A stretch of DNA of 15,349 bases, taken from assembly GCA_964483585.1 (NCBI GenBank), contig CAZABH010000052.1, forward strand, positions 1-15,349, read 5' to 3'. The DNA is from SZUA-430 sp964483585. Lineage in GTDB: Bacteria > Pseudomonadota > Alphaproteobacteria > Micropepsales > Micropepsaceae. A program made the translations under genes and the position numbers. Positions 14,301-15,349 of this stretch are shown in pieces. Under the pieces are notes generated by a model, which did no database searches, was not told the DNA's origin, and was given only the letters and a program-made list of their open reading frames with translations. The first letter of the stretch is position 1; every line of letters begins with the position of its first letter.

Positions 14301-15349
14301 AAGTGGCGCTACAAGACCTGCGTTCGCCTGACCGGTGCGCAGCGTGAGGTTTCTTACTATGGCGTCTGGGACGCCAGCCATACGACCTGTGTCGGTGGGC
14401 CGGACAATGGTCCGCTGTCGCAGGAAGCGATCATGGGTTTCTCGCGGCAGGCGTTCCCCTTTGGCGTTACGGTGACATGGAATGGGACTACGCTATCTAA
14501 CAATCTCGGGCGCAGCCTGACGGTTGCGACGGCTGGTACCGGCGGGTTTGGAGCGACTGTGTCACATGCAGCCTCGGGGCGATCGGTGGCGATCTCGCGT
14601 TCAGGACCGCTTGTCAGTGTGATCGATGCTGCGGGGCACACCTGGCGCTACCTCGAGGAGGGCGGGCTCTTTGAGGTTCGACCGCCGACAACGCCGAATG
14701 CACCATTGCTCAAGGCTGTGTTTTCGACGGGCGCGCTGGGCGTTGTGTCGTCGCTGACGGACGCACTCGGTAACATCACGACCTATCACATTGGCGGCGG
14801 ACGCGTGTCGTCGGTGGTCAGTCCGCTGGGGCACGCCACGCGTACGCGGCATGACCGGTTCGGGAATGTTGTCAGCGTTGAGGATCCGCTCGGCCGCACG
14901 TCGCGCACGGAGTACGACAATCTGCGCCGCAAGGTGAAGGAGATTGCGCCCGAGGGTAATGCCGTCTCCTATCAATATGACGCGCGGTCGAATGTGACGA
15001 CCACAACGCGCACCGCGAAGCCCGGCGTGACACCGGCGCTGGCGCCGACGAGCACGACCGCGACCTATGACACGCTGTGCAACACCAAGCTGTCCGAGAC
15101 CAATGCGCTGGGCGCGACGACCAGTTGGTCGATCAACCAGACCACGTGCCTGGTCACCGAGATGCGCCAGCCGACGATCAATGGCAAGGTGCCGACAACG
15201 AAGTATGTCTACAACAGCATCGGCAAGATGATCCGGAAGACGGATCCGACCGAGCTTGTCACGCAGATCAACTACGACAATCCGGGCAATCCGACGGCGG
15301 TCATCGTCAATCCCGGCGCATCGCCGAATCTCGCGATCACGACGCTGTT
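11376..15349 (+). CDS. large secreted RHS/YD-repeat protein with transglutaminase-like N-terminal domain (partial, runs off the window)
   Basis: The frame is open from ATG 11376 to the last base, giving 1324 codons with no stop, so the C-terminus is outside. Residues 1-34 are a signal peptide (Leu-rich core, APARA at the end). About 75-205 resemble a transglutaminase-like domain of the kind found at the head of secreted RHS proteins. It has DPDRIYAYVRNEI, FDQAEFMGELLRSAGV, HLWV (His186) and AFDPAF (Asp201). His and Asp of the usual triad are present. The position aligning with the catalytic Cys appears to be Pro116, with Cys114 two residues before it, so activity is doubtful. A large middle region is unassigned. 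Near 794-830 a DUF6531-like entry reads NGVLDYTPPPDL, then LSFQRSYRSG. YD-type repeats begin near residue 1135 (DRFGNVVSVEDPLGR, YQYDARSNV, INYDNPGNP). RHS proteins form a shell that can enclose a variable C-terminal cargo; the cargo end cannot be seen here. The 119-aa gene ends one base upstream. Confidence 0.85.
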   Translation, partial: MGWCGRARLPGAFLWALVIALLLAQIWLAAPARALPEIKLGTGVAVTPAQADSWYAAQGLASPAWSEDPDLRRLAAALGNDPDRIYAYVRNEIDVIPLFGIHAGARGCYIDKACTPFDQAEFMGELLRSAGVQATYQMGTITLTGAQFSSWFGITNAAAARKLLADGGFPAVVSGTTTVSSVTLSHLWVRATIGGVSYAFDPAFKTHTSKAGINLVSAMGLNAGGFFTTAITGASATTTNGAAHVSGLNRAGVRSSLNTMAGALLNHIRNSLPAASIEDVIGGRAITPVNGAALRQANLPYQTVLGPSFSGDVPLVLRTRVALSFQADGQPRTLAWNLNEIYGNQITFEAHPERLATPTSLKFRVLLGETDVTGWVSGGPMDNAVTVNQPYAGGTTAGVVNGTYMDRVVPVGGQFVGAHQIIIASGRPSSELAGWQERQHTARQGHTTFHNWSGDGDPAIQPQQISTRRRMATAWLIQFQQMAALVGRLANTEVVLHDIVGVSSAVGVHEPAASNAAPSATSYMFSMEPALSTIPRSGDMTQVARVMRTIGMLSSALEGSIGHQIADSTYPVSTVAQLDWAHSGLGANSVYYAATSANWAWVKSQILNDYRATTDYNGVASSPMKEQAEAYVDAGYTVFVPRSSSLGPAPALRYHLCRFEGSPDETTSGGTMKVQVPDFNSYPDPGVVDFAKLPEPKGSWPLVFRTVTKTIYGNLVYFHQSSPTCKTIDDPDRAGAFIAVHPVTGAVAHISSRLHAMGKGGGGSSDVETNPSRIYSIPDDFLDQQFSSRAAAQNVDLKNGVLDYTPPPDLTVGNGGYPYALSFQRSYRSGVEDLEIYVPEGEPLPITSGRDPIFGYGGWTSNLHHYASISSDGSQIFGQDDPRAAVQTLVAAQVLLSHLGDGPTPLANLQRQISGAYVAAWWAETIQLNTITIKQGHDSRSFTRLADGTYSMRGSAETAELLGVRQLDAPNLRQHKWRYKTCVRLTGAQREVSYYGVWDASHTTCVGGPDNGPLSQEAIMGFSRQAFPFGVTVTWNGTTLSNNLGRSLTVATAGTGGFGATVSHAASGRSVAISRSGPLVSVIDAAGHTWRYLEEGGLFEVRPPTTPNAPLLKAVFSTGALGVVSSLTDALGNITTYHIGGGRVSSVVSPLGHATRTRHDRFGNVVSVEDPLGRTSRTEYDNLRRKVKEIAPEGNAVSYQYDARSNVTTTTRTAKPGVTPALAPTSTTATYDTLCNTKLSETNALGATTSWSINQTTCLVTEMRQPTINGKVPTTKYVYNSIGKMIRKTDPTELVTQINYDNPGNPTAVIVNPGASPNLAITTL

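Overview
The window looks like an accessory, surface-protein region of a GC-rich alphaproteobacterium. The protein styles (a TpsB with a GRAY-type loop 6 motif, a TpsA carrying FG-GAP-like and MBG-type modules, a secreted RHS protein with a transglutaminase-like head) suggest a sphingomonad or a relative. That assignment is inference from family style, not from a marker gene. I saw no RNA genes, CRISPR array, transposase or integrase.

Layout, left to right. Positions 1-291 are non-coding leader with a weak promoter candidate and two short hairpins. Positions 292-7821 hold a two-partner secretion (TPS) operon: a TpsB outer-membrane transporter (292-2013) followed 2 bp later by a very large TpsA exoprotein (2016-7821). 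The TpsA frame is broken near 4320-4348, inside the third of twelve FG-GAP-like repeats. Positions 7541-8807 hold a C-terminal rearrangement. About 142 bp of the TpsA C-terminal coding sequence is repeated 1013 bp downstream, followed by a second, different TpsA tail. Between the two copies lie an alternative tail and an unknown 216-aa membrane-anchored protein gene (7875-8525). This resembles the logic of main-plus-orphan tail modules in polymorphic secreted proteins, although no toxin domain is visible.

Positions 8808-9059 are a mostly non-coding convergent gap with one possible 33-codon ORF and a bulged hairpin. On the minus strand, 10786-9395 encodes a secreted protein with two YD (RHS-like) strands and four cadherin/Ig-like repeats. 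It overlaps a small single-TM protein (9416-9060). From the same intergenic region, but rightwards, comes a small secreted protein (11015-11374). One base after it begins a large secreted RHS/YD-repeat protein (11376 to beyond the window end) with a transglutaminase-like N-terminal domain. This long frame stays open to the last base, so it is partial.

The TPS pair should work as transporter plus adhesin, the TpsB recognising the N-terminal TPS domain of the TpsA. The two divergent RHS-type units appear to be a second surface or secreted locus. Promoter-like hexamers in both directions fit starts internal to the longest reading frames. The most interesting structure is the duplicated TpsA C-terminus flanking the alternative tail and the unknown gene: recombination between the copies would swap the tail and delete that gene.
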